A stretch of 57,507 nucleotides of DNA, taken from the NCBI GenBank assembly GCA_016873395.1, contig VGXG01000013.1, forward strand, positions 1-57,507, read 5' to 3'. Position 1 is the first letter of the stretch. Each line of letters starts with the position of its first letter. The position numbers and the translations under genes are program-made. Shown piece after piece: positions 24,865 through 33,966 of the stretch. The notes beneath the pieces were generated by a model. That model was not told the origin of the DNA, searched no databases, and saw only the letters and a program-made list of their open reading frames with translations. Origin of the DNA: Nitrospira sp. (GTDB taxonomy: Bacteria; Nitrospirota; Nitrospiria; Nitrospirales; Nitrospiraceae).

Positions 24865-26142
24865 TCATCCAGCCCTGATCGCTTCCCCCTCTGCCGGACA
24901 TGCGGCCTGCTGGTCCACCTTCTGTTGGCCCAGCGCGGTGGCCAGCTCGCCGGAGAGGGGAAACTCCCGCTCATACACGGTGAAGGCATAGGGGTCCTTG
25001 GCTGTCAGCCCGTGCTTTTCCTGCAACATCGCATGCTGGCCGTCGGTGAGGATATGATACCGCACGATCGTTTTCATTGTCAGCCCGGCAGACTGGGCCG
25101 GCAGGCGGTAGACGAACCGGTATTCCCGGCTGGCCAACGGCAGCAGGCGATTGTCATAGACCTCCAGGACGACCGGTTGCCACAGGATCCAACGGCCCAT
25201 GGTTTCGGTCTGTCGATCCAACACCGTCCCATCACGGTCCTGGACCAGAAATTCCACGGTCACGTGGCGGTCCGGGTCGCCGGTGGGAATCTTATGCCCG
25301 GCCCCGGCGTTGATCAAGGTCATCGTGAACCGGACCCGCTCTCCCGGCTTGGGAACCATCGGGTCTGCCTGAACCAGGATCGCCACCGCCCGCTTGATCA
25401 TGTCCGGGTCGTGGCCTCCCCGCCAGAGGTGCCGCCGCCCCTGCCGGATCGGCCCCCCCACTGCCACCGGCCGCTCGACCTCGGGCATGTGACAACTCTG
25501 GCAGATCAACCCCTTTTCCTTCATGAAGTACCGGCCTTCATATTCCGCATAAGTCCCGCAGGGCCCGACGTTGTAGAACTGGGCTGGCCCCGACACGACA
25601 TTATGGCACCGGTAGCAGACCTGAGCCGTGCGAAAATTCGGGTCGAACTTGGTGGGGTGCGGTGCCACGGAATCGTCGAACGGTCCGAAAATCACGCCGT
25701 CCCGTACATGGCAGGCGGCGCAGGTGATCGCTTCCTTCTGGTAGGCGGGATCGTAGTGGGGGTTGGGCTCCTGTGCGGCCTTCTCCACGCGCCCACGGGG
25801 AATATCCTTGATCAGCGTAGGCTGCTGGTTTTCGAGCGGCGTGTGGCAGTTCAGACAGACCCAGATGTTGTGGTCTTTTTTCCAGTAGGCTTGGAAGAAC
25901 GGGTCCTCATACGCCTGCGCATGGATGCTCGTCTTCCATTCCTCATAAATTTCCTTGTGGCAGGCCCCGCAGGACTCGGCCTTCAGACTGTCAATTCCTT
26001 CCGGGATCTTCTGGTAGGGAATGGCTCTGGCATAGTCGGATCGGAGACCGAAAATCACCACGGGCTTGACCTCGGTGTAATAGAAATACACAAGGCCGGC
26101 GGTGACAGCCACGCCGAGAAGTATCTTCACAGTGCGCTTCAC
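24865..26142 (-). CDS. Pentahaem cytochrome c, membrane-anchored
   Basis: 425-aa protein with an N-terminal signal/anchor (ILLGVAVTAGLVYFYYTEV) and five CxxCH motifs at residues 58, 96, 141, 176 and 214 (CGACH, CLNCH, CAACH, CYRCH, CQSCH). It ends with a beta-rich domain containing AGAGHKIPTGDPDRHVTVEF. This resembles cytochrome c-554/c' type multihaem proteins. It would act outside the cytoplasmic membrane. Two further pentahaem cytochromes lie at 42286 and 43559 but are not adjacent. Confidence 0.93.
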   Translation of the reverse strand: MKRTVKILLGVAVTAGLVYFYYTEVKPVVIFGLRSDYARAIPYQKIPEGIDSLKAESCGACHKEIYEEWKTSIHAQAYEDPFFQAYWKKDHNIWVCLNCHTPLENQQPTLIKDIPRGRVEKAAQEPNPHYDPAYQKEAITCAACHVRDGVIFGPFDDSVAPHPTKFDPNFRTAQVCYRCHNVVSGPAQFYNVGPCGTYAEYEGRYFMKEKGLICQSCHMPEVERPVAVGGPIRQGRRHLWRGGHDPDMIKRAVAILVQADPMVPKPGERVRFTMTLINAGAGHKIPTGDPDRHVTVEFLVQDRDGTVLDRQTETMGRWILWQPVVLEVYDNRLLPLASREYRFVYRLPAQSAGLTMKTIVRYHILTDGQHAMLQEKHGLTAKDPYAFTVYEREFPLSGELATALGQQKVDQQAACPAEGEAIRAG

Positions 26143-26185
26143 GCTTCACGCCCGCCCTGAGCCATGTCGAAGGGCTTCACGCGTC

Positions 26186-27130
26186 TTACGCCTCCAACAT
26201 CGCCCGCAGATGACGCTCCACGGAGGCCGAGAGGGCCTGCAGGTTATAGCCTCCTTCGAGGCAAGACAGGACCCGGCCCCGACAGTGGCGACCGGCCAGT
26301 TCGAGCACGATCCGGCTCAAGGCTCCGTAGCCTTCCTCGGTCAAGGCCATCCCGGCCAAGGGGTCGTCGCGATGGGCATCGAACCCGGCCGAGATCAGCA
26401 CGAAATCCGGTTTGAATCGATCGGCCGCAGGGATCAGAATCCGCTCGAAGACTTCCCGATAGGCCTCGTCTCCCTGTCCCGACGACATGGGCACATTGAT
26501 GGTCAATCCCGCTCCCTCCCCTTCTCCACACTCGGTCGCCCGCCCTGTGCCTGGATAATAGGGGTACTGATGGGTGCTGAAAAAGAGCACGGAGGGGTCC
26601 TGGTAGAACGTATGTTGAGTCCCATTCCCATGGTGCACATCCCAATCGACAATCAGCACGCGGGGAAGCCCATGACGACGCTGCACATACCGCGCGGCGA
26701 TCGCCACGTTGTTGAAGAGACAGAACCCCATCGCCCGGTCCCGCTCCGCGTGATGGCCCGGCGGGCGCACAGCGCAGAAGGCATTCTGGACTTGGCCGGC
26801 CATGATCGCATCGACCGCCGCCAGCACCCCTCCGGCAGCCAGGTAGGCGGCGGGGAGAGAGCCGGGTGAGAGGGACGTATCCGGGTCCAGCGACACATGG
26901 CCGCTGACCGGCGCCTTGGCTTTCAGGCGCGCCACATACGTCGGCTCATGCACAAGGGTAATCCAGTCGTCGGAGGCTGCGACGGGATCGAGCTTCGTCA
27001 GACGGTCGAGAAGACCCTGTGCCTCCAGACGGGACACAATGGCCCGAAGGCGGTCGGGCGACTCGGGGTGCCCATTGCCCATGTCATGTTTCAGGTAGTC
27101 CGGGTGATACAAGAAACCAGTGCGCGCCAT
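26186..27130 (-). CDS. Histone-deacetylase superfamily (acetylpolyamine amidohydrolase-like)
   Basis: 314-aa zinc hydrolase with HPESPDRLRAI, RPPGHHAERDRAMGFCLFNN, DWDVHHGNGTQ (Zn ligands) and SAGFDAHRDDPLAGM. Metal site and catalytic His residues are complete. Bacterial members deacetylate polyamines, acetoin-related compounds or proteins; the substrate here is unknown. Start chosen at ATG 27130. Confidence 0.93.
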   Translation of the reverse strand: MARTGFLYHPDYLKHDMGNGHPESPDRLRAIVSRLEAQGLLDRLTKLDPVAASDDWITLVHEPTYVARLKAKAPVSGHVSLDPDTSLSPGSLPAAYLAAGGVLAAVDAIMAGQVQNAFCAVRPPGHHAERDRAMGFCLFNNVAIAARYVQRRHGLPRVLIVDWDVHHGNGTQHTFYQDPSVLFFSTHQYPYYPGTGRATECGEGEGAGLTINVPMSSGQGDEAYREVFERILIPAADRFKPDFVLISAGFDAHRDDPLAGMALTEEGYGALSRIVLELAGRHCRGRVLSCLEGGYNLQALSASVERHLRAMLEA

Positions 27131-27131
27131 G

Positions 27132-27233
27132 GATGAGTTCTCAGTTTTCAGTGATCAGCCGTCAGCTTTAGAAGAAAGAGGGCCCGCTATTTCAACGAGC
27201 TCTCTGTCAACTGAATACTGAGAACTGATCACC
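27132..27233. repeat. Quasi-palindromic spacer (gttctcagttttcag family)
   Basis: GTTCTCAGTTTTCAGTGATC on the left and ACTGAATACTGAGAACTGAT on the right, with GAGCTC-type words near the middle. It lies between the divergent deacetylase and TPR genes and shares words with the spacer at 1828-1893. Confidence 0.6.
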
Positions 27234-27304
27234 GCTGGATCGCATCGTAACATGCCGAATCTCCGTAGACAATGAATCGATGAGCATAGTAGAGTGGTCT
27301 CCTG

Positions 27305-27331
27305 GTTCGGATAGTTCGGATAGTTCGGATA
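27305..27331. repeat. Three tandem 9-bp repeats TTCGGATAG
   Basis: Three perfect copies of TTCGGATAG end 44 bp before the TPR gene. Such short runs can vary in copy number. Confidence 0.75.
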
Positions 27332-27375
27332 GCGCAGAACGTCCGACCGGAACCTCTTGATGCAATGGAGCGCCC

Positions 27376-27690
27376 ATGGCAAATCCCAGGATCGAACCGT
27401 TGAAGAAGGTGTTGGCAATCGACCCGAATGATGACGTGGCCTGGTTCGGACTGGGGAAAGCCTACATGGAGGACGCTACTTTCGAGGAAGCGATCGAGGC
27501 GCTCGAACGTTGCATCACAGTCAAGCCGACTTACTCAGCGGCCTACTATGCCCTCGCGCAATCGCTCCACAAGCTGGGACGGATCGACCAGTGCCGGCAG
27601 GTCTGTGTCCGAGGTATCGACGTGTCCACCAAGAACGGCGATGCGATGGTCACCAAGAACCTGGAGCTGCTCAAGCAAAGCCTTGGATAG
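27376..27690 (+). CDS. TPR-repeat protein
   Basis: 104-aa protein with about two tetratricopeptide repeats, including DPNDDVAWFGLGKAYMEDAT and KPTYSAAYYALAQSLHKLGR. It has no signal peptide. Such small TPR proteins usually mediate protein contacts. The ATG at 27376 is used. Nothing nearby suggests a partner. Confidence 0.85.
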   Translation: MANPRIEPLKKVLAIDPNDDVAWFGLGKAYMEDATFEEAIEALERCITVKPTYSAAYYALAQSLHKLGRIDQCRQVCVRGIDVSTKNGDAMVTKNLELLKQSLG

Positions 27691-27727
27691 GAACGGGCTT
27701 GGAGAAAACAGGGCCGGTCAGAGGATC

Positions 27728-28597
27728 TTACAACAGCCCCGTCAAAGCTTCAGCGTGACGATGGCTCAAAGGAGACGAGGCCGCGGGGTTGGCGATCAAC
27801 ATCCGGACCCGTGGATAGGCGGACTGTCGCGCGGACCGCTCCGCCACCTGCACGTTGGCCAACCTCACTCCGGACTTCGCCGGAGTAGGGTCAATCTCCC
27901 AGAAGGAGAGCAAGACCGCGCTGACCTGGGGCAGCAGCGGCAGCAGCACGGTTACGGCGCCGGCCAAACGCTTGAGGTCCAGGACCTCCCTCGGGTTCTT
28001 GCGGAGTTTCTCAGCCCGGGGATCGCTCCGGGGCACGGTGATAGCCAGGAGAACCGGCGAGCAGTAGTCAGCCAGTTGTCGCGCCTTCTGTGCAATCCTG
28101 GCCATGAGCCGGTTCATCAGCTCGACGCCCACTGGTTCCTCTTCTTCATCCTCCAGGCAAAGTCGTCGCGGCGAACCTGATCCCGCGGATCGGCGTTTTC
28201 GCGATCCAATCAGCGCCGTGACTTCCACGTTGAGCCGATCCGAGCCGAGGAAACATTCCAGGTCCGCTGTTCTCGACTGGGACTCAGGAAGGAATCGGAC
28301 CGCAAAGCCGGCTCGCATCAAAAGGGTCGCCAGCTCCAACTCGGCGAGTGCCGACTCGTAGGTTCCCCGGTCGGTGCTGCCAAGCCGATCAATCAACCGA
28401 GCCAGGCGAGTCTGGCTTGCCCGGTCCTGGCAGGATCGATTGAGCGCTGCCCACCTGATTTCAATTTCACTCGAGCAGGCTTCCAGTCGGCCAGCCGTTC
28501 CTACCCACTGACCCCAACCAGGTCGCCGGATCTGGCGAGCCCCAGCCCTGTGGGCCAAGTCATAACGGGACAGTCGCTTGCGACGGAAGTGCCCCAC
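27728..28597 (-). CDS. Hypothetical protein, possible PD-(D/E)xK nuclease fold
   Basis: 289-aa protein with ESALAELELATLLMRAGFAV (Glu81), then SRTADLECFLGSDRLNVEV with Asp112 and Glu125. That spacing of E, D and ExT (the last usually ExK) resembles restriction-endonuclease-like folds, but the basic position is replaced by Thr. The first 80 residues are basic. No known family is recognised. It follows the gene at 28631 by 33 bp, on the same strand, so the two probably form an operon. Confidence 0.5.
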   Translation of the reverse strand: MGHFRRKRLSRYDLAHRAGARQIRRPGWGQWVGTAGRLEACSSEIEIRWAALNRSCQDRASQTRLARLIDRLGSTDRGTYESALAELELATLLMRAGFAVRFLPESQSRTADLECFLGSDRLNVEVTALIGSRKRRSAGSGSPRRLCLEDEEEEPVGVELMNRLMARIAQKARQLADYCSPVLLAITVPRSDPRAEKLRKNPREVLDLKRLAGAVTVLLPLLPQVSAVLLSFWEIDPTPAKSGVRLANVQVAERSARQSAYPRVRMLIANPAASSPLSHRHAEALTGLL

Positions 28598-28630
28598 GGC
28601 TCAGCGCCCTCCCTGCTGAGAGCTGGGCGT

Positions 28631-28936
28631 CTAACTCTCAGGTTCCTTCAGTAAGGCCGGATTGTCACGGAGGACAGTTTTGCACAGTTGCTCCAGCCAC
28701 CGACCGGCACAATCGAGCACCTCACGGACCAACGGCTCCGGCTGGCCGGTCCGTTGGATGGTCCAGCGGCAAACATACTCAAGCAGCACGGGTCGCTCGA
28801 AATGAGCGGAGGATGTCGTTGCCAGGTGTTCTAATTCAGCCAGACCGGTCCTGATGATCTGCGCCACCGTCTCCCGGTCGTAGGAAGTGGAGGCGGTCAC
28901 GTACTGAACCGCTCGATTGATCTCCTGCTCCGTCAC
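28631..28936 (-). CDS. Hypothetical helical protein
   Basis: 101-aa protein starting TEQEINRAVQYVTASTSYDR. It is predicted to be mostly helical, with no recognised motif. The GTG at 28936 follows a GAGAGGG box. It is the first gene of a two-gene unit with the nuclease-like gene at 27728 and has a near-consensus promoter. Confidence 0.6.
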   Translation of the reverse strand: MTEQEINRAVQYVTASTSYDRETVAQIIRTGLAELEHLATTSSAHFERPVLLEYVCRWTIQRTGQPEPLVREVLDCAGRWLEQLCKTVLRDNPALLKEPES

Positions 28937-28971
28937 GGTCGAGCCCTCTCAGGGAGTGAAACGGACGAGGA

Positions 28972-28999
28972 ATTTTAACATCCGCGCCGGTCCTGTCAA
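28972..28999 (-). promoter_or_regulatory. Near-consensus promoter of the 28936 gene
   Basis: Minus-strand TTGACA (28994-28999), a 16-bp spacer and TGTTAAAAT, which is an extended -10 with hexamer TAAAAT (28972-28977). One of the best promoter matches in the window. Confidence 0.7.
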
Positions 29000-29121
29000 C
29001 CAATCCCTATTCTCTGTCGGGCCGGTCAGAACCAACAATTTGGGCGAAAATTTCATCAAAAAATATGTGTAAATAATTGATAATAATAAAGAAATAAATC
29101 TTTATGGCTCAGGGCTACGGA

Positions 29122-29130
29122 TGTTATGAT
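29122..29130 (+). promoter_or_regulatory. Extended -10 promoter of oligoendopeptidase gene
   Basis: TGTTATGAT (extended -10) lies downstream of an AT-rich tract at 29040-29104, which could be an UP-like element. This places transcription start near 29137, so ATG 29104 cannot be used and the start is at 29170 or 29236. Confidence 0.45.
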
Positions 29131-29169
29131 TACACGGTGCCCGACCCAGCGTTCCGGAGGCTTTCCCCC

Positions 29170-30990
29170 ATGAAACGGACCTTGATGAAATATCGAAGCG
29201 TGAAGCCATCAGCCGGCAGTTCTCGGAAAGGAACGATGCTGGAGCGCTGGGACCTCAGCCATTTGCTCAAGAATCCGACCGATGACTTTGACGTCATGAT
29301 GAAGGAACTGGACGGTCTGGTTTCCCAGTTCGAGGCTTGGCGCCAACGGCTGAGCCATGAGATGCCGAGCCAGGCCTTCCCCGAGAGCCTGCGTCTGGCG
29401 GAACGAATCGCCGCTGCCTCAACCAAGTTAGGCGCTTACGCCTATCTCTGGTTCTCGGAAGACACCAAGGATCCGCAGGCTCGGTCCTTCAAAGCCAAGG
29501 TTGAAGAGCGGTTGACCGGCCTGCAGAACCGCATGCTGTTTTTCGACCTCTGGTGGCAATCGGTGGACGAAGTCAACGCGGCTCGCCTACTCGACGCCTC
29601 GGGAGGGTTCCGGTATCACCTGGAAACGATCCGCCGCTTCAAGAACTACACCCTGTCGGAGCCGGAGGAAAAGATCATCAATCTGAAGACTGTCACCGGT
29701 CGCAGCGCCATCAACACCCTCTACGACGTGCTCACCAACGGCTTTGCCTTCACGCTGACGGTGAGCGGCAAGAAGAGAACCTTCACGCGTGAAGCGCTTT
29801 CGACCTATGCCCGAAGTAAAACGCCGCGTCTGCGGGAAGCTTCCTACAAAGAGTTGTACCGGGTCTTCGCCGCCAATCATGATCTGCTCGGGGAGATCTA
29901 CCAAGCGCTGGTCAAAGACTGGAAAGGCGAGAACATGGACCTGCGGAAGTTCCCCACCCCCGTTGCTGCAAGAAATCTGGGCAACGACGTGCCGGACCAG
30001 GCGGTGGAGGCCCTTCTCTCTGTGTGCCAGCAGAACAGCGCCGTTTTTCAGGAATACTTCCGCCTCAAAGCCCGCATCTGCAAGATCAAGCCGATGAACC
30101 GCTATCACCTCTATGCCCCGCACCCCGCCGAGCGGAAACGGTACCGCTACCCCGACGCAGTCCGGATGGTGCTGGAGGCGTACCGGGCCTTTTCACCAAG
30201 GCTGGCCGAGCTGGCCGCCCGCGTCTTCGACGAGCACCACATCGATGCGCGAACCGTGCCGGGGAAACTGAGCGGAGCCTACTGCTACAGCGTGGTGCCC
30301 GGCTTTACCCCCTACGTGCTGCTGAACTACACCGGCGAAGCTCGAGACGTAGCCACCCTGGCTCACGAGTTGGGTCACGCGGTCCACGGGATGATGGCCG
30401 CCGATCACACCGTGTTCACTTTTTATGCCACGCTGCCCTTGGCCGAAACCGCCTCGGTGTTCGGCGAGCGCATCCTGTCCGACGCGCTGATGGAGCAGGA
30501 GACCGACAAGGGCGTGAAGCAGGGCTTGCTGCTCGCCCAACTCGACGATCTCTACGCCACCGTGCTGCGACAGACCTACTTCACCCTGTTTGAGAAACAA
30601 GCCCACGAGATGATCGCGAACGGAGCCACGGTCAAGGATTTGGCCGCCACGTACCTGGCCAACTTGCGCGTGCAGTTCGGGAAGGCGGTCAGAGTGCCGG
30701 ATGAGTTCCGGTGGGAATGGCTCACGATTCCACACATCTTCGGGAGCCCCTTCTATTGTTACTCCTACAGCTTCGGCAATCTGTTAGTGTTGGCCCTCTA
30801 CCATATGTACAAACAGCAGGGCCCCGCCTTCGTCCCGAAATACCTGGACCTGCTGGCCGCCGGCGGCTCCAAAAGCCCCCAGACCATCCTGACCGAGGTG
30901 GGCGTCGACATGCGCTCCGAGGCTTTCTGGCAATCGGGCTTTGATACGATCAAGGGTATGGTGCAGGAGTTGGAACGGACCGCCGTATAA
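29170..30990 (+). CDS. Oligoendopeptidase F (M3 family)
   Basis: 606-aa cytoplasmic zinc peptidase that cleaves short peptides. It shows LERWDLSHLLKNPTDDF near the N-terminus, typical of PepF, and the HELGHAVHGMM metal motif in the C-terminal half, followed by FETASVFGER-like LAETASVFGERIL with the third Zn-ligand Glu. ATG 29170 follows GGAGG. ATG 29236, behind AAAGGA, would give a 584-aa protein that starts right at the conserved part and is also plausible. Confidence 0.93.
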   Translation: MKRTLMKYRSVKPSAGSSRKGTMLERWDLSHLLKNPTDDFDVMMKELDGLVSQFEAWRQRLSHEMPSQAFPESLRLAERIAAASTKLGAYAYLWFSEDTKDPQARSFKAKVEERLTGLQNRMLFFDLWWQSVDEVNAARLLDASGGFRYHLETIRRFKNYTLSEPEEKIINLKTVTGRSAINTLYDVLTNGFAFTLTVSGKKRTFTREALSTYARSKTPRLREASYKELYRVFAANHDLLGEIYQALVKDWKGENMDLRKFPTPVAARNLGNDVPDQAVEALLSVCQQNSAVFQEYFRLKARICKIKPMNRYHLYAPHPAERKRYRYPDAVRMVLEAYRAFSPRLAELAARVFDEHHIDARTVPGKLSGAYCYSVVPGFTPYVLLNYTGEARDVATLAHELGHAVHGMMAADHTVFTFYATLPLAETASVFGERILSDALMEQETDKGVKQGLLLAQLDDLYATVLRQTYFTLFEKQAHEMIANGATVKDLAATYLANLRVQFGKAVRVPDEFRWEWLTIPHIFGSPFYCYSYSFGNLLVLALYHMYKQQGPAFVPKYLDLLAAGGSKSPQTILTEVGVDMRSEAFWQSGFDTIKGMVQELERTAV

Positions 30991-31064
30991 CCTGAAGTTC
31001 GCAAAGCGACCGAAGCCATTGACTCTGCGAAGAACCGCCTCACCGAGCAGGTCAAGAAGGACAG

Positions 31065-31667
31065 CTAGCGCCTCATCCCGAGCTTGACCATCCGCGTCAC
31101 TTCGGCCACCCTCAGGCCCAGCTCCTTGGCGTCGGCCAGCTCCTGGCCATCAATACCGGGACTGTTTCCCTCGGTGGTGGCCGAAGCCCCGAACGCCCCT
31201 CCCCCGCTGACCACAATCATCTGGTTTCCCAGCATGGCAGCCAAAATCGTCAGCATCGTCACTTCCTTTCCGCTGGAGACCTGCCCGCCGGTGGCGAAGG
31301 CCGCCCCGACCTTGTTCTTCATCTTGAACTCGGGAAAGACGCCGAACTTGAGCTGCCAGTTGTCGAAGAAGGTTTTGACCTCGCCGGCCATGTTGGACCA
31401 GTAGACCGGCGACCCGACGATCACGGCGTCGGCGGCAAAAAGGTCCTCCGCTGTCACCTGGGAGACCGGCTTGAGCGTCACCACCGTCCCGGGCACGCTC
31501 TTTGCTCCGTCCGTCACCCCCTGGGCCAGTTTTTCTGTATTCCCCGTCGCGGAATAGTAGGTCACCAGAACCTTAACCTCCGATGAGAGATCAAGAGGCG
31601 AGGCATGGGCGAGCGAGATCAGCAGAATCGAGACAAGCGCGATCAGCACAGCGACGGTTGTCCTCAT
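31065..31667 (-). CDS. Exported flavodoxin-fold (WrbA-like) protein
   Basis: 200-aa protein with a signal peptide (RTTVAVLIALVSILLISLA, cleavage near AHA). The flavodoxin domain has YYSATGNTEKLAQGV (phosphate loop), GSPVYWSNMAGEVKTFFDNW and the ATGGQVSSGKE loop, as in WrbA/NAD(P)H:quinone oxidoreductases. WrbA proteins are normally cytoplasmic, so an exported one is unusual. ATG 31667 follows GAGGAG. Confidence 0.88.
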   Translation of the reverse strand: MRTTVAVLIALVSILLISLAHASPLDLSSEVKVLVTYYSATGNTEKLAQGVTDGAKSVPGTVVTLKPVSQVTAEDLFAADAVIVGSPVYWSNMAGEVKTFFDNWQLKFGVFPEFKMKNKVGAAFATGGQVSSGKEVTMLTILAAMLGNQMIVVSGGGAFGASATTEGNSPGIDGQELADAKELGLRVAEVTRMVKLGMRR

Positions 31668-31825
31668 ACGCTCCTCTGACGTTAGAAGGGTTGGGATCAC
31701 GCAGGGACTGGTGTTCGCGACGAACTTGCGTGGGAACAAATCGCGGGGGACAGGCGCACGGGGAGCGACGAATCTGTGAGGGGGCTTTTCAGGTCTCGGA
31801 CAGGGCAATGCACACAAGGACTTCC

Positions 31826-32011
31826 TCAGTGTTTGAAGGTCTCCTCCTCCATACGCTCATCCACAGACACATCGGTCAGCGTGCCCCGATAGTCACACCT
31901 ATGACAGCGGATCCGCCACTCCTCGATCCATTTTTCCTGAACATAGGACTGGCGGCATTGGGGGCAGATAAACACGCCTTTCTTGTAATGAACCATGCGT
32001 TTTTCTTTCAC
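31826..32011 (-). CDS. Small two-CxxC zinc-ribbon-like protein
   Basis: 61-aa protein with CPQC at residues 16-19 and CHRC at 36-39, typical of a zinc ribbon or rubredoxin-like knuckle. The C-terminus is acidic (DERMEEETFKH). It has no other recognised feature. It lies between the flavodoxin and acyl-CoA ligase genes, all on the minus strand. Confidence 0.65.
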   Translation of the reverse strand: MKEKRMVHYKKGVFICPQCRQSYVQEKWIEEWRIRCHRCDYRGTLTDVSVDERMEEETFKH

Positions 32012-32113
32012 GCGTCCCTCACTCCTTACTACACATCGATGTCGCCGGGCTCAGCATGTCACAGGACACCGCCGGTTTGCAAGCAGCCGGATCTCTTCTC
32101 CACTTCATCCTTT

Positions 32114-33823
32114 CTATTCCTCATCGTCACCCTGGCACTCCCTCTCTTCTTGACGCGCTCTGAGTTCCTCCTCAAGCAAGACCCGTCGGAGCACCTTGCC
32201 CACCAGCGTTTTGGGCAATTCCTTCCTAAACTCCACCCGCTTGGGAACCTTGAACTTGGCCAGGTCCTTACGGCAATGTTCGAGGACCTCCGCCGCCGTA
32301 GCCTCTTCCCCGTCCTTCAAGACGACGTAGGCCTTGATGAGCTCGCCGCGGAGCCCCTGAGGGATCCCCACCACCACCGCATCCCTGACCTTGGGATGCC
32401 GGAGCAGCACCTCGTCCACTTCACGCGGGTAGACATTCTCACCGCCCGACTTGATCATGTCCTTCTTGCGATCCGCGATATAAAAAAACCCGTCGGCATC
32501 CATTCGGGCCAGATCGCCCGTGAAGAGCCAGCCATTTCGCAGGACTTTTTTGGTCTCATCCTCCTGCTTCCAATAGCCACGCATCACCTGGGGGCCACGG
32601 ACCGCCAGTTCCCCTACTTCGCCGATCGGAAGCTCACGCTCGCCGGTTTCCATGTCCATGATCCTGGCTTCGGTGTCCGGTAAGGGTAGGCCGATGCTCC
32701 GTTGGCGCCGAGAACCAGCCCCTCCATCGATGGGGTTGGCATGGGTGACGGGAGCGGCTTCTGTCAATCCATACCCCTCCACCAACCGCGCCCCCGTGAG
32801 AGACTCAAACTGCTCCTGGACGGAAGAAGGCAGCGGTCCAGCTCCGCTGATGCACAGCCTGATGGATCGGAGGTCGTGACGCTCCAGGTGCTGATGGTTG
32901 TTGATGGCCTGATACATGGCCGGAATTCCGGGAAAGACCGTCACCCGTTCCCGCGTGATCGTTTCCAGCACTTCCGTCACCTGAAAGCGAGGCAACAAGA
33001 CCTGCGAACCACCCACGGCGATGGCCAGGTTCTGGCATGCGCTCATCCCGTAGACGTGGAAAAACGGGAGCACGCCGAGAAACACCTCCTCTCCCTCGTG
33101 CAGGGACGGCATCCAATGGCGGCATTGCCAGGCGTTGCCGACCATATTGCGGTGGCTGAGGACCACCCCCTTGGGAACGCCTGTCGTGCCTCCCGTGTAC
33201 TGCAGCAACGCAATGTCGTCTTGACCGACGTGGACTGCCGGAGGATCATCGGACGTTTTCATCACCCCCCCCATCCGATGCACCGTGGGACCGAACGGGA
33301 TAGCCTCCCTCTTTCCCTCCCGCATGGCTTTGAGCGGGTACAGCCGGCGTTTGAGCCAGGGCAGGAAGTCTTCCACGCCCGTCAGGATCACGTGCTTCAG
33401 GCAGGTCCGTACAAGGAGCGGTTGGATGCGGGGGAAAAACTGCGGCAGCGCGAGGATCACTTCACAACCGGAGTCCGTGACCTGATGCTCGATTTCATTT
33501 TCTACGTAGAGTGGGTTGATCGGCGTAACCAACGCCCCGGCTCTGAGACTCCCGAAGTAGCCGATGATGGTCTGCGGCAGGTTGGGCAGCATGAGACCGA
33601 CGACCGACCCATTTCTGACCTGCAACCCGACCAGCCCCTGGGCGAACCGGTTTGCGAGGAGATCCAGCTCGCGATAGCGGATGATACGACCATAGAATCG
33701 GATTGCGGGACGGTCTGGAAATTTGACGGCGGTTCGGCTCAGCAGATCCGACAGGGTGAAGTCTGGATACGACAGCCGGTGCGGCACTCCGGGGGCATAC
33801 TGCTTGGTCCAGATCGCGTCCAT
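32114..33823 (-). CDS. Long-chain acyl-CoA ligase (AMP-forming)
   Basis: 569-aa adenylate-forming enzyme of the FadD group, activating fatty acids with ATP and CoA. The AMP-binding motif is YTGGTTGVPKGVVLSHRN; later motifs are VEGYGLTEAAPVT, WLFTGDLARMDADGFFYIAD and the C-terminal KTLVGKVLRR lysine region. Length is typical. ATG 33823 follows GAGGG; GTG 33844 is a less likely alternative. It is divergent from DUF192. Confidence 0.93.
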   Translation of the reverse strand: MDAIWTKQYAPGVPHRLSYPDFTLSDLLSRTAVKFPDRPAIRFYGRIIRYRELDLLANRFAQGLVGLQVRNGSVVGLMLPNLPQTIIGYFGSLRAGALVTPINPLYVENEIEHQVTDSGCEVILALPQFFPRIQPLLVRTCLKHVILTGVEDFLPWLKRRLYPLKAMREGKREAIPFGPTVHRMGGVMKTSDDPPAVHVGQDDIALLQYTGGTTGVPKGVVLSHRNMVGNAWQCRHWMPSLHEGEEVFLGVLPFFHVYGMSACQNLAIAVGGSQVLLPRFQVTEVLETITRERVTVFPGIPAMYQAINNHQHLERHDLRSIRLCISGAGPLPSSVQEQFESLTGARLVEGYGLTEAAPVTHANPIDGGAGSRRQRSIGLPLPDTEARIMDMETGERELPIGEVGELAVRGPQVMRGYWKQEDETKKVLRNGWLFTGDLARMDADGFFYIADRKKDMIKSGGENVYPREVDEVLLRHPKVRDAVVVGIPQGLRGELIKAYVVLKDGEEATAAEVLEHCRKDLAKFKVPKRVEFRKELPKTLVGKVLRRVLLEEELRARQEERECQGDDEE

Positions 33824-33879
33824 CTTCGCCCTCACGAGGTTCACGGTACCCTAACGTGACCGTTCGAGCTTGTCAAACG

Positions 33880-33931
33880 AAAGCAAGCCGCCTTACCCCT
33901 TACGCCTCACTCCTCACGCGCCTTACTAGCC
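33880..33931. repeat. Quasi-palindromic spacer (cgccttaccccttacgcctc family)
   Basis: CCTTACcCCTTACGCCTCACT-type words repeat just upstream of the DUF192 promoter. Same word set as 3358-3450 and 13296-13372, but only one arm is present here. Confidence 0.45.
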
Positions 33932-33960
33932 TTGACAGGCGAAGGGGGGCTCGTTAGGAT
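33932..33960 (+). promoter_or_regulatory. Consensus promoter, probably leaderless for DUF192 gene
   Basis: TTGACA (33932-33937), 17-bp spacer, TAGGAT (33955-33960). Predicted transcription start at about 33967 coincides with the ATG at 33967. Confidence 0.7.
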
Positions 33961-33966
33961 CGGCCC

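Noticed and set aside
29104-29169. Earlier ATG for oligoendopeptidase F
   Set aside because: It precedes the extended -10 at 29122-29130, so it would not be in the transcript.
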